Positions 40,096-50,437 of a stretch of DNA of 64,000 nucleotides are shown one piece after another. Origin of the DNA: Procambarus clarkii (Eukaryota > Arthropoda > Malacostraca > Decapoda > Cambaridae); assembly GCF_040958095.1 (NCBI RefSeq), contig NC_091154.1, positions 43,201,452-43,265,451 on the forward strand, written 5' to 3'. Under the pieces are notes generated by a model. That model was not told where the DNA came from and did no database searches. It saw nothing but the letters and a program-made list of their open reading frames with translations. How positions within the stretch are numbered: the stretch's first letter is position 1; each line of letters starts with the position of its first letter. The translations under genes were made by a program, and so were the position numbers.

Positions 40096-41994
40096 AGTAC
40101 ATTAAATAAGCACAGGATCAGGGTCAGCCAAATCAGGGTTAGGGGGGCATGCGTAAACTTAGTAAGGATAGAGGGAAGGGAGCGGGAGGACGGACCAGAG
40201 GCGGACAGATGGGGTCCGGAGGAGGAAGAGACAACTGAGAGGGGCTCTCAAGGACAGTAGGAGGAAGGGAAGGGGGGGGGGGTGTTGAAACCCAGGAGCG
40301 CACCTCAGCAAAGGCAGCAACCGAGAGGGAATTGGGGGCTAAAGAAACCTCCATAGCTGGGACAGGGAGCTAAACCACCAAAATGGGAGAGGACATAGCG
40401 ATAGTCAGAGATAGGGGCGAGGAAGAAAGCGATGCCTTCTTACCCACTGGGGAGGAGGAAGGAGAGGAGCCAGGCTTACGTTTCTGACTCAAAGAGACAG
40501 ACGTTCCAGCAACAATGTACGGAGCGACAGACTCAATGGTCTCAACAGAAGAAGAATAGGAGTGAACAACATGAAGATTGCTGGGAGGATGATGGACAAC
40601 AACCTGGACAACAACCTGGACAAACAGGCAGCGTGGAATGCCAAGAGACTGGGGGGAGGGGAAGTGGGGGAAAGAAGGAACAGGGGAAGATGGGAAAGAA
40701 GACAAGAGATATAGCAGACTAGGTAGGAGCAGGGGGAAACTCCAGATGGAGAACCAGGAGACCCGTCGGGACAGAACGTAGAGAAAGAGGGGAGGAGGCA
40801 GTGGGTGTGTTTAGGTCCAAGGCCTGGAAACGGCTGTGTGACTGAGGAAGGTGGGAAGGACGAGGAAAGGTAGAACACAACATGTGAGCATAAGATACGC
40901 CAGTGAAAAGGTGGAGACGGCGGACTTGGCGTCTCGCGTCAGGAAAAGTCAAACGATCCCGGTGTTTTCAAGTTGAGGACGGCTTCCTTAAGCTCGTAGT
41001 GCATACATGTGAAGGTAGGGTGGGCCTCACCGCAATTGAGGCAGCGAGCCTGGGGTGAAGAGCACTCTGTCTTTGAGTGGCCACCACCCTACACATGGGA
41101 CATTGAGAGACAAGACTTGAGCATTTGAGGGCACAGTGCCCAAACTTCCAGAACTTATTACAAAGTCTAGAAGAGGGTATGTACTCCTCAACGCGAGGAG
41201 CACCTGGCACCGCCAAGAATATTAGAAGACGGAAGGGTCCTACTATGGAAGGTGATTTTCACAACTCGAAGAGACTGATGGCGACGACCACAAGGGGGTC
41301 GAATGAACGTGTCCACCTGGAGGACAGGATGGCCTTGGGCTTTAGGGATATGTTTAATATCCTCGTGGCAGTTTTCTAGGTCCATAGTACCAGTTGCAAC
41401 ATGGTGCGGGAGGAGAACAGTGCCAACACTGGCATTTAACCGAACGTTTTTAAGAGACCTGAACAGGGGTCTCCCCAATGCAGGACAATGCGGCTAAGTT
41501 GGTAGCTGCATCCTGAGAATGAGCAGCGACGACACGTGTACCGAAGCAGGTGGGGTTAAAAGTAACAAGAGGCATCTACCGAATCAAAAAGGTGTTTATC
41601 GAGCAAGGTGTTTATCAGGTGTAGAATACAGATAGTGGAGATCAAAGTATTTAGCCCACGAAGCAGGACCAAATAAGGCATGGTACGTATTAGTTTGGGA
41701 AGGGTTCGAGTGAGTGCAGCCGTGGCGGGGACAGTGTTGAGAACCCCCAGAGAGAAGGGGGTTAAAGGGCACAGTAGTCACAATGAGAGACTGATCCGTG
41801 CCAGGGGACGAGGTAGTTACCACTGGGGGCTTGAGGCTCGACCCTACCACAGAGGAGGGCCAAAGGAGGAGCTAGGTCTGGGCCCAATGTAGCAGGGACT
41901 ACAGAGCCCAGTCTTCCAACACAGTCCGACTTGTGGGCTTGGTCGCCCACCCCACGAGCCTGAGAAGTCATTAAAGGAACAGTATTCAGCGACA
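40096..41994 (-). pseudogene. Family C copy 2: ORF1, decayed
   Basis: ORF1 pieces in several frames: start region MSLNTVPLMTSQARGVGDQA (41990), TYHALFGPASWAKYFDL (41640-41700), MDLENCHEDIKHI, a damaged first knuckle CNKFWKFGHCALKC (second Cys now Phe, 41120-41165), the third knuckle region and a Pro/Ser tail near 40140-40900. Frameshifted throughout. Confidence 0.8.
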
Positions 41995-42539
41995 TAAAAA
42001 TGAGAGGTAATACTCTCACTCACGAATGAACCCCCACAGCCCACCATAGAGCCACAATTAGAGAATAGGACACCCAACAAGAGACAGGCTGGGGTCCCCT
42101 CCAGGGGCGCATCGTGAGAATACTGCCCCACAATTGCCACCTCGAGAAAAGTCAGTCCGTTGAGATTGGGTTCTGCAACGAAAGGAGGATTGACAATAAA
42201 AGCGCCCCCTTGCTCACAACGTTGGGTACCACAGTTCTACGGGTGAGAGTGTGTGTCTCCGCAAACACCCGGGCGTCAAAACAGATGTCCGAAAGAATAA
42301 TCAAGACTGGCAAAAAGGTCTGCGGGAAATGAAAATTAGAAAAGAGAAGAGGGGGAGGGGGGGGGAATTAAACATAAGGAAAAGGAAAAACATCCGGGAA
42401 AATTGGTGAAAACGGCAGCAGGAGCATAAAGCTTCAAAAGGACAGAGGACTGACCCATGGAGCATCACACTCCAGTAGCCGCCCACCAAGCCCCTTCACG
42501 ATGACAATGGGCCGGAAAGGGAGGGGAGGCAGTCTTAAA

Positions 42540-42850
42540 AAACTGTTGGTATACTCTTAAAAATCAGATATTATGTTACCATTCTGCTCTCCAGTCAATA
42601 TACCACTCCCTAATCTATTCCTATTATATGTGTAGCTGTGCATGTCAACCACTGCAAATTACATCAAGCAAATATCACCCAACAAAAATCTTCTATCAAA
42701 ACTATAACAAACTGTCTTTAGAAAACACACAGCCCTCTGTTTAAATCCCAAAACATGCTAAACATTACCCACTCCACACAGTGTTCTTTACATATTCAAA
42801 ACATTATTCCTTAAATTATAATACTGATCTGAATACTTTTCCTTGTTGTC
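42540..42850 (+). pseudogene. Degenerate family B' C-terminal fragment
   Basis: Plus-strand sequence aligns by eye with the C-terminal coding part of B' (complement of 52040-52360): TGTTGGTATACTCTTAAAAA, ATCAGATATTATGTTACC, CAACCACTGCAAATTACATC, CACACAGCCCTCTGTTTAAA and CATGCTAAACATTACCCACT. Many indels; no open frame. Confidence 0.7.
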
Positions 42851-43189
42851 GGGAAAAACCGACCCCATATACTTATTCTTTAATACAATGCTGTATGCAA
42901 CTAATTGCACTGCTGTTCTTGTACTAATCCATTAATCAATACAAACACTAATTAATTTAATAACGTGTTCAAAGAAAACGTGATTACAGTGGAAATTTCC
43001 CTTAAACATGGGATATTATTGCCATGCCATTAAAATATCTACATTCAACATAAATCAATTACTTAAAACTTCTAGTCCAGCATTATAAACAATAAAAAAT
43101 TGTTCTCTGTGACTGAATTAAATAGTATAATCAATAAATAATAACACCTCCCTACCTTCGTCCATAAATGAACAGAAAATTTAACTATT
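42851..43189. other. Unassigned AT-rich spacer
   Basis: Nothing recognised; A/T-rich with no repeat structure. Confidence 0.5.
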
Positions 43190-44205
43190 CCTAGTGGCGT
43201 CACTAGAGCGAGCAGGGAGGAGGGGCACGCCATTGTATAACGAGCAAATCTCTTGTGAGGGATTAATTGCCATTGTTATGGCGTTAAGGTTTCTTGAACG
43301 GAACACTAATAGTGCAGTGATTTGCACCGATTCAAAAGCAGCACTGCAAAGCCTAAGTAAAAATCAGGCAGAAAATCTTGCAATAGTCGCTGAAATCAAG
43401 AGAGCTGTGAGAGTACTTACCAATCAGGGAAGAGTCATCAAGTTTCTGTGGATCCCCTCCCATGTTGGAATATGTGGAAATGAACGAGCAGATGTGCTGG
43501 CTGCTGAAGGCGCTGAAGGAGACCATATTGAATACTTCATACCCAAGACTCAACTACAAATTAGAGGTATTATCAGGCAACATCACCGTGACAAGGTAAC
43601 TGAGGAAAGGAGGATAGAAGCACAAACCAGTGAATCTGTACGATGGTACAACATGGTTGCAGCTGGCAATCCCAATCAGTATGGCCGAAGAGGAGGACGA
43701 CGAGGGAGAGAATCAGTAATAGCGAGAATCCGTCTTGGATACAAATATCCATGGAGATTTGGAATGGAAACAACAGTTGATCAGCGAAGTTGCAGAATCT
43801 GTGGTGAGTGATGGACACCGCCTTGACCACTATCTACGTGAATGTGAACACCTGAGAGACATTAGGAATAACTGTAGAATAATAAACCCCACATTGTTTG
43901 AGTTAGGAAAACACTATTTGTCAAATATTGATACTGTTCTTAAATGATTTCCCCATTTTGCACCCGCAAGATAACGTAAGCTTTTAAGGGTTGATAAATG
44001 TTAATCTTCTTGTTTGAGGAGCTGTTCACTTGAGACAGTTAAGCAAGTCCCAGCTGTGTCTGGGTACAAGTGACAGGTTGAACAACCCAGCGGGTTTTCT
44101 TCCTATTGGGGAGTGTTGTACATTCTGCTATGGCGGTATGTTCACTCACAAGATGAGTGGCGCTGCCCAATAAACTCGCCCCTTGGGGCAAAATTTAAAT
44201 TTAAA
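43190..44205 (+). pseudogene. Family E LINE: RNase H, C2HC knuckle and 3' UTR
   Basis: Open for ~205 codons then frameshifted. RNase H blocks: NEQISCEGLIAIVMALRFLE (catalytic Glu), VICTDSKAALQSL (Asp), IKFLWIPSHVGI ... GNERADVLAAEG (Asp). The first strand (YTDGS type) is missing, so the copy is 5'-truncated. Then IARIRLGYKYPWRFG and a C-terminal knuckle CRICGE broken by a 1-base shift at ~43806 and resumed as GHRLDHYLREC in the next frame to a stop at 43947. The 3' UTR runs to ~44205 (ACTCACAAGATGAGTGGCGC, CCCAATAAACTCGCCCCTTG). Related to but clearly distinct from families A and C. Confidence 0.85.
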
Positions 44206-45782
44206 TTTATGTTCTTCTGCTGCCGCTACCTCAAAATAACAGGAGTACTGTACCGCATTTCCGGTTGTGTAAAACATTAAAATATTATTACAGAGCTTTT
44301 AATATTATAATAGACAACCGGTGATGAGGCAGGCAAACCCCCAAAACAGGGTAAGCCTCTCTGATAATAACCAATAATAATTTATGTGCCATATCAGTGA
44401 TTAGGAAGTTATTTGCAGTAGCTATATTGTAACATTCCGGCAGATCTTCTGTGGCAACCTGAGGAAATTGGCGACATCTACTTGTCGATTCGTCCTCACC
44501 TGTTGCAACACCATAGCCACAAGGTTCATATCTGCTGTTTGCCCACATGTCCCACACTAGTACCCAAACTGAAGCCTTCATATCAGATAAGGCGATTCAG
44601 TACTACAACTAACTCCAGTAGATTAACCAACTAATTAGTATAAATTTTCCTGTCAATCGATAAATCTTGATTGATAGGCTACAATTAATAACTCTCAAAT
44701 TTGTGTAGGGATATGACTTGTGGGAGAATTTATATTCAAACAGTCCACTTAATTAATACAGTCCTCTAAGCTATCGTAAGACAGAAATAAAATTATACAT
44801 TATAAATTAGAATTCATTTAATTAATCAATTAATTATTAATTACAATAAATAATAAAAATCCATGAGTCAGAATTCCTCACACTTGATAGATGTAACAGA
44901 ACCCATAAGCACCAGACCAGAAATAAATCTCTTTGTTTTATATAATTGACAGAAAATGCTAATGTGATTCTCAGTGAGTAATATAATTAATTAAGTCATG
45001 CTAATATAACTGCCAGTAAGGCTAATATAGTGGGCAGGCTGATGTAATTAGTAGACAATTATAGAATGAATGATAAAGTTAGGCAAGGGTTTCCAACTTA
45101 TCAATGCCAGTCTGTCTACTATAAACTCTTATGTGATATATATTTCTAATCAAGAGAAGTAAAATTCATAAATAGGCTTAAACAAAAATAAAAAAATTGG
45201 ATATCTGTTTGCATAGGAATGTGATGAGCTAATTTTGATTTATATACATTTCTCCTACCAAGAGAAGATTGCATCTTGAGTACATCTCAAACTATACTCT
45301 TTGCCAGACCCAGTGCTAAATAATAACAAAAATGTGCAAAACAAAGGTTGAGATAATATACATTACTTTTAAAATTAATTTCTAAAGAGAACCAAAATAG
45401 AAACCACATTATTATTTAAATAAATATGAAGAAAAAATATTTACAACTGTTTTTATCTTTGAAAATGAGAGAAATATTTATTTATGAGCAATTTTGAGTT
45501 TTTCTTAAGTTCTTGCTTGGTCTATGAGGAGCACCTCACTTTCATTAAACAAAATAATAAAATACCTTTAGATCTTTACCAGTTATGGTGATTCATATTT
45601 CTTAAAACAAAATTTACGCAATTACCTCTGAAGGACATCCAACTGACATGGTGATAGCGCAGTATTTCATGATGAAGCTAAATTTCCAAACCGTATATTA
45701 CCTTAAAGTTAAGTTAATGTACTAATATGTGCGTATCATTACACTTCAACATTCTCTTAATCATCTCCCACACTCAAAAGTG
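44206..45782. other. AT-rich spacer with one family B scrap
   Basis: Mostly A/T-rich sequence without a recognisable gene. 44888-44935 (plus) matches family B C-terminal coding (GATGTAACAGAACCCATAAG then ACCAGAAATAAAT, compare complement of 9030-9060). A 97-codon minus-strand open frame at 44288-44581 has no feature I recognise. Confidence 0.5.
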
Positions 45783-45785
45783 TTA

Positions 45786-46518
45786 GGCCGGCCACACACG
45801 TGCAGTTTTAACTGACAGTTATAACTGTTCAGTTAAAACTGTCAGTTAAAACTGCACATGTCTGGGTATCTCAGTTGCTCCTTTCGTCAGTTCAACAGAA
45901 CTGTACAGTTAAACTGCGACAAATGCAATGTTCCATATTTTTAACTGAAAGGAGTAATTGAACTGAGCGTGTGTGGGGATTCGTAACTGTACAGTTCTCA
46001 ACTTCTCATTTCTACCGGTGGTAGCGGTGAGTGCAGTTTGAGTTGGCACGTAAACAAAACCAAGTGATTGTTGAATTCATTGAACTATCGATCTGAACCT
46101 TGCCTGTGGCAAGTTAAAAGTTAAGAGTATCATGACCGAACAAAGAAAGATGTTGCCTATAGCAAATTAGTAAAGAAGTTGGAGGAACTTCAGTCATGCG
46201 CAAATAATTGAGAAAATCAATTGGTTCTTCACTTAATTCCTTTAACAATTTAATATCAGAACATTGATTTCGCCTTAGTAACCACTTTTTGCACCACTGC
46301 TTACGCTTCTTAGTTTTCTTTTTTCTATTTGCTTGTAGCATTACAAAGAATACACCAAGAGCGGCAAGATCGTACTCCTCGGAATCCATGGTAAAACTGA
46401 GGGATTGAACTGTGTGTGTGTGTGTGCATTTCATTTTTAACTGACGTCAGTTTGAACTGTGACAGTTATAACTGAACAGTCATAACTGTCAGTTAAAACT
46501 GCACATGTGTGGCCGGCC
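45786..46518 (-). mobile_element. PIF/Harbinger-type DNA transposon remnant, 733 bp
   Basis: Terminal inverted repeats start GGCCGGCCACACA and are matched at both ends over about 50 bp (45786-45836 against 46467-46518), flanked by a TTA duplication (45783-45785 and 46519-46521), the target type of PIF/Harbinger elements. The left repeat is itself a hairpin: 45800-45820 is the inverse of 45834-45854. Inside lies the N-terminus of a Harbinger-type transposase on the minus strand. The catalytic DDE region is absent, so the element is non-autonomous. Confidence 0.85.
46114..46389 (-). CDS. Harbinger-type transposase N-terminal fragment
   Basis: Ninety-two codons from MDSEEYDLAALG at 46389; the upstream in-frame ATG at 46434 adds only repeat-encoded HTHT residues. 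KKRKQWCKKWLLRRNQ, KELSEEPIDFLNYLRM matches the N-terminal pattern of Harbinger/HARBI1-like nucleases (a W-x-x-x-W-L-x-R motif followed by D-x-x-x-F-x-N-x-x-R-M). After LRM the reading becomes unrelated to the family and stops, so DDE catalytic residues are missing. It could be a truncated ORF or a first exon whose partner exons were deleted. Confidence 0.7.
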   Translation of the reverse strand: MDSEEYDLAALGVFFVMLQANRKKKTKKRKQWCKKWLLRRNQCSDIKLLKELSEEPIDFLNYLRMTEVPPTSLLICYRQHLSLFGHDTLNF

Positions 46519-47285
46519 TTAGGGTGATTAAATGAATGTATCATCTTGTGCTTCTTCATATTTCTAAGATAACCGAATCTCTTTCCACAGTCTGGACACT
46601 CATGAGGTTTGACACCTGAATGCGCTAACATGTGATGGATAATAGTTCCACGGTCTCTAAATTTTTTGCCACACTCAGCACATTCAAAAGGTTTTTCTCC
46701 CGTATGCACCAGCCTGTGTTTCTTCAGAGATTCAAGCTGACTGAATCTCTTCTCACACTCTGGACACTCGTGAGGTTTTACACCTGAATGCACCAACATG
46801 TGACGTATTATACTTCTACGTTCTTTAAATTGTTTGCCACACTCAGCACATTCAAAAGATCTTTTATCTGTATGCAACATCCTGTGTCTCTCTCTACTTC
46901 CAAGCTGAGTGAATCTTTTCCCACACTCTGGACACTCATGGGGTTTGTGACCTGAATGCACTAACATGTGAGTCTTCATCATTACACGCTGACTGAATCT
47001 CTTCCCACACTCTGGACACTCATGGGGTTTGTGACCTGAATGCACTAACATGTGCTTCTTCACATTTTCAAGAAGACTGAATCTCTTCCCACACTCTGGA
47101 CACTCATGAGGTTTATGACCTGAATGCACTAACATGTGCTTCTTCACATTTTCAAGACGACTGAATTTCTTCCCACACTCGAGACACTCATGTGGTTTCT
47201 CACCTGAATGCACTAACAAGTGCTTCCTCATATTTCCACGATGAGTGAATACCTTCTCACACTGTGTACACTGGTAAGTCTTCAT
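46437..47285 (-). CDS. C2H2 zinc-finger protein, nine fingers, transposon-derived C-terminus
   Basis: 282 codons with nine consecutive C2H2 fingers (Cys-x2-Cys-x12-His-x3-His) from YQCTQCEKVF to HECPDCGKRF...HKMIH, joined by Kruppel-type linkers (SGEKP, SGHKP, TGEKP, SGVKP). Such proteins bind DNA in the nucleus. Fingers 2-4 are very similar to each other, indicating recent internal duplication. The last ~26 residues (from AGHTCAVL to the stop) are encoded by the right terminal repeat of the Harbinger element, which ends at 46518, so the natural C-terminus was replaced. The ATG at 47285 directly precedes finger 1; an in-frame TAA lies eight codons upstream, so an N-terminal domain, if any, must come from another exon. 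Cannot be assigned to a named gene. Confidence 0.85.
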   Translation of the reverse strand: MKTYQCTQCEKVFTHRGNMRKHLLVHSGEKPHECLECGKKFSRLENVKKHMLVHSGHKPHECPECGKRFSLLENVKKHMLVHSGHKPHECPECGKRFSQRVMMKTHMLVHSGHKPHECPECGKRFTQLGSRERHRMLHTDKRSFECAECGKQFKERRSIIRHMLVHSGVKPHECPECEKRFSQLESLKKHRLVHTGEKPFECAECGKKFRDRGTIIHHMLAHSGVKPHECPDCGKRFGYLRNMKKHKMIHSFNHPKAGHTCAVLTDSYDCSVITVTVQTDVS

Positions 47286-47330
47286 CTTCTTTATGATAGG
47301 TGCAGTTTATGTAAAGGTTTATGCTCCTTT

Positions 47331-47580
47331 TTTGCAGTTGCTGTGGTGAAGTGGTTACACACTCGTCTGGCTTTTCGCGTGGGGTGTGTCCTGGGTTCTT
47401 ATTCTGGCTGGGGAGGATTTACTGGGCGTCAATCCTTTCCTGTAGCCTCCGTTTACCAAACAATAAAATGGGTATCTGATTGTTAAACGATTTGGCGGGT
47501 CGTATTCCCGGGAATATAGGATTAAGGACTTGCCCGAAACGCTATGCGTGCTAGTGGCTGTACACGAATGCAAGAACTCT
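47331..47580 (+). mobile_element. tRNA-derived SINE with LINE-type tail
   Basis: The head resembles a tRNA: GTGGTGAAGTGGTTACACAC (box A region) and GGGTTCTTATTC (degenerate box B, 47393-47404). The body GGCTGGGGAGGATTTACTGG, AATGGGTATCTGATTGTTAA, GATTTGGCGGGTCGTATTCC is followed by the tail AGGACTTGCCCGAAACGCTA, TGCGTGCTAGTGGCTGTACA, CGAATG. The tail matches the 3' UTR of the B' LINE (complement of 51335-51390) and less closely family B. It sits just upstream of the zinc-finger ORF in the opposite orientation. Confidence 0.85.
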
Positions 47581-47998
47581 TCTTCTTTCTTGGCAATACG
47601 TGCAGTTTGCATAAAGGTTTTCCTCCCGATGACTGCACGAGTGGTAATGTAGAAAGATGCGGCACATCAATGGACACGACGTAACAGATGGCAAGAACTG
47701 CTGCTCCTCACAAAATGGTGCCCAACGCTTGTACAAGCGTTCCAATGTTTTTTTTCTGGTTCCTTATCTTATTTTTCATATTTCTTATGTTTTGTTTATA
47801 ACTGCTTTTCTACAGTTACCATCTATATTTTCATCATCTTTTCCAATTAACGAATATATTTGAAATTCTTTCTTTATACATAATACCATACGATTATATA
47901 CTTTTTGAAGGAATCAGATCTCTCCTGGTGGATGGGATACAAATAATATCGTAAGCAAGGCGATTCGCCCGCGGATTTTGGAACCTACGTTATTTGTT
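47581..47998. other. Spacer with 18-bp perfect palindrome
   Basis: No gene recognised. 47581-47626 is an imperfect direct repeat of 47284-47330 on the other side of the SINE (both contain TCTTCTTT and GTGCAGTTT then TAAAGGTTT). 47724-47741 is the perfect palindrome AACGCTTGTACAAGCGTT. Confidence 0.5.
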
Positions 47999-48327
47999 TA
48001 TTTATTTATTTATTATTTATTTATTTATTTATTTATAAACAAGAAGGTTCATTGGGTTTATGAGCGTACATAGCATTGATGTTTTTAACATTCTTGTAAG
48101 GCCACTAACATGCATAACTTTCGGGCAGGTCCTTATAAATAGTAGTCTAACAGATAATTTTAAGTAGGCAATTTCTAGTAAAACTGAAAAAATGTTTAAC
48201 AGGTACATTGTAAGAAAATTCAACAAAGTTCAGTAGGTACATCAAAGTAAAATTTGAGGGTTATCAACAGGTGCATTGCAGCATAATTTGAGGATTATAA
48301 TGCAGAAAATATGCTTTTAATATAATC
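47999..48327 (-). mobile_element. Family B' 3' UTR with (TAAA)n tail
   Basis: The minus strand matches the B' 3' UTR at 51250-51450: a (TAAA)n tail at 47999-48042, GGTTCATTGGGTTTATGAGC, the shared motif CTTTCGGGCAGGTCCTTA (48118-48136) and AGATAATTTTAAGTAGGCAA. There is no coding part; it is 5'-truncated where family A begins. Confidence 0.8.
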
Positions 48328-49755
48328 CAGAATTTCTTTATTGAAGATCAGCATTGTTCCAAATGGATAACAAAAACTGGAACTCAACTCAGAATGTATC
48401 AGGTTCATGATTTGTACAAAGAGAAACAACAACGGCACTTTCCTGCACCGTGGGAGGTTACACCCTTTCCAGTTTTAATCCCTCCCTTTCCACCCAAGAT
48501 GCAAATTAGAGATCAGCCCAAGCTTCGTCTTGAGGCAAAGCTTGCCTTAAGCCATATTGATGCTCTGTCCACAGAGCATTCTCTCTCTCAAATCATATAC
48601 ACTGATGGTTCCCTACACCGTACCACGGGTGCAGCTGGAAGTGCAGTTGTCCTGACAATGGGCGATGGCTTGAACTTTGAGTGGGGAGTCCGTATAAACA
48701 ATTGGGCCTCTACCCTTCAGACCGAATTATTTGCCTTGATCCTTGCACTGAAATGTGTACAAGTCTCCAAACTTGATACATTAATTGTAAGTGACTCCTT
48801 ATCATCCTTAAATGCTCTCAACTCTTTAAGACATAACTGTAACGTGCTCGTGTCCGAAGCTAGACACAAATACAACAAAATTATTAAGGATGGTAACAGA
48901 GTCCATTTCATGTGGTCTCCATCTCATGTTGGCCTCCGAATGCATGATAGAGCTGATAAATTAGCCAAAGAATCTGCCTTAAAGGAGCCGTTGAGTGTAA
49001 CCTTGGATTGTCAATGAGCAATCTGAGAGCAGCAGCACACCGAGAACTTCAACACGATCTTGTAGATCTGAGGCAAAGTGAAATTGACACCAGTAATTCC
49101 ATCTATCATCATACTATCATGCAAGAGGAGCCACACATCTATGGATCATCCAATCAAATCAGCAGACTTCTAGATGTTACTACTGCTTGGCTTAGACTCG
49201 GTTACAAGTATCTCTGGGAATTCTCATTATCTGCTGATGTAGATCTGACCAAATGTAAACTGTGCCAACAAAATTATTCGCACACCCTCCGTCACTATGT
49301 GATGGAGTGCGAAAAGATACATGAATTTAGAGACAATTCTATAACCAATGTTCCAGCGATGTGTCAATATTTCATTCAAAATGATCTGCTACCAGAAATT
49401 TTAGCCAAATATCCCCAGTTTGCTAACTGTAGGTAGTAACTAAGTGATTGTAACCTATCCACCGCTGCCCACTAGATGAGGGGCGGTGTGCAGGACAAAC
49501 ATATAAATTTTGACACTAGCTCTCCACATATGTCAGTTGCTTAATTTAGAACCTGTACTTGAGGTCGATCTCGAACCCATTGTTGATGTGACAACTTATA
49601 TTGAATTTTGTAACTAGCTCATCAAGATTGTAACTTGCTTAGCTAAATGAATTGTGGGGTTCAGTCCCTGAGCCCATTATGTGCCTCTGTAACTCTTTCC
49701 ACTACCGCCCACAAGATGGGTATGGGGTGCATAATAAATGAACTAAACTAAACTA
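48328..49755 (+). pseudogene. Family A LINE: RNase H with one frameshift, complete 3' end
   Basis: 5'-truncated family A copy starting at QNFFIEDQHCSKW. The RNase H is intact to LAKESA (YTDGS, TELFALILAL, LIVSDSLSSL, SPSHVG...DRADKLAKE), then a single T is missing in GCCTTAAAGG at ~48977 (GCCTTTAAAGG in the copies at 11577 and 29767), shifting the frame; the C-terminal frame resumes at 49008 with SNLRAAAHREL to the C2HC knuckle CKLCQQNYSHTLRHYVMEC and NCR-stop at 49436. The 3' UTR is complete to CATAATAAATGAACTAAACT. One codon group (AAGCTC AAC) is also deleted near 48540. Confidence 0.9.
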
Positions 49756-49769
49756 ATATAACAATAATG

Positions 49770-50437
49770 ATATAAGGTGATAGCAATGATTACAAGGGTG
49801 AGGTTGTATGGCTTAGGTACATATGTTGGGGATTGGATAGCACTAGATACAGTGCGAGTTTATAGCATTTATATATTTACAAACAACAAAAACAAAATTT
49901 ATTTATATGTTATTTATATGTGTGTGTTCTCTGTAAACTGTAGCATTGCAATAAAAAAAAACACACAAAAAAATAATGGGGGTGGTAGGAGAAGAAAAGA
50001 TTAAAGTGTTCAGTGAGAATCCACAAGGTCTTCTCTGAATGCTCTTTGTTGAAACTACGAAGATGAAATTAGGTACTTTTTGGTTTTGTTTTTAAAGAGG
50101 CAAAAGTTTGACAGCTTTTCAATTCACTAGGGAGTGAGTTCCGTAGACTAGGTCCCTTAATTTGCATAGACTGTTTACACAGATTAAGTTTGACCCTGGG
50201 GATATCAAAGATATATTTATTTCAGGTGTGGTGATAAAGGGTCCTATTACATCTGTCCAGGGAGAGTTTCAGAGCATGGTTTGCATATAAGAACAGGGTT
50301 TTGTAAATGTAGTTGACACAAGAGAATATGTGGAGTTAATATTTAGCAAGTTAAGGGATTTAAACAGGGGAGCTGAGTGTTGTCTGAAAGCAGAGTTTGT
50401 TATTATTCTGATAGTAGGTTTTTGCTGGGTGATGATG
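49770..50437 (-). pseudogene. Family B' fragment: ORF2 C-terminus and part of 3' UTR
   Basis: Minus strand. Matches the C-terminal coding part and 3' UTR of the B' copy at 51700-52210 (complement of GTGGTGATAAAGGGTCCTATTACATC). Frames are broken. Truncated at ~50437, where family A sequence of opposite orientation begins at GTATACCAACACCCAAAATG. Confidence 0.8.

Larger units (their letters stand above)
38026..42535 (-). mobile_element. Family C copy 2, 3'-deleted, carrying a SINE
   Basis: Minus-strand family C element with a complete 5' end (5' UTR 41995-42535) but no RT palm, thumb, RNase H or 3' tail: it stops at ~38026 within the sequence corresponding to LEKAYDTTW. Loss of the 3' end in a copy with an intact 5' end is the opposite of normal LINE truncation and points to a deletion after insertion. 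A SINE is inserted at 38356-38607. Confidence 0.88.

Noticed and set aside
44288-44581. 97-codon minus-strand ORF as a host gene
   Set aside because: No recognisable domain, no splice context and no second exon; kept only as a remark within the spacer entry.
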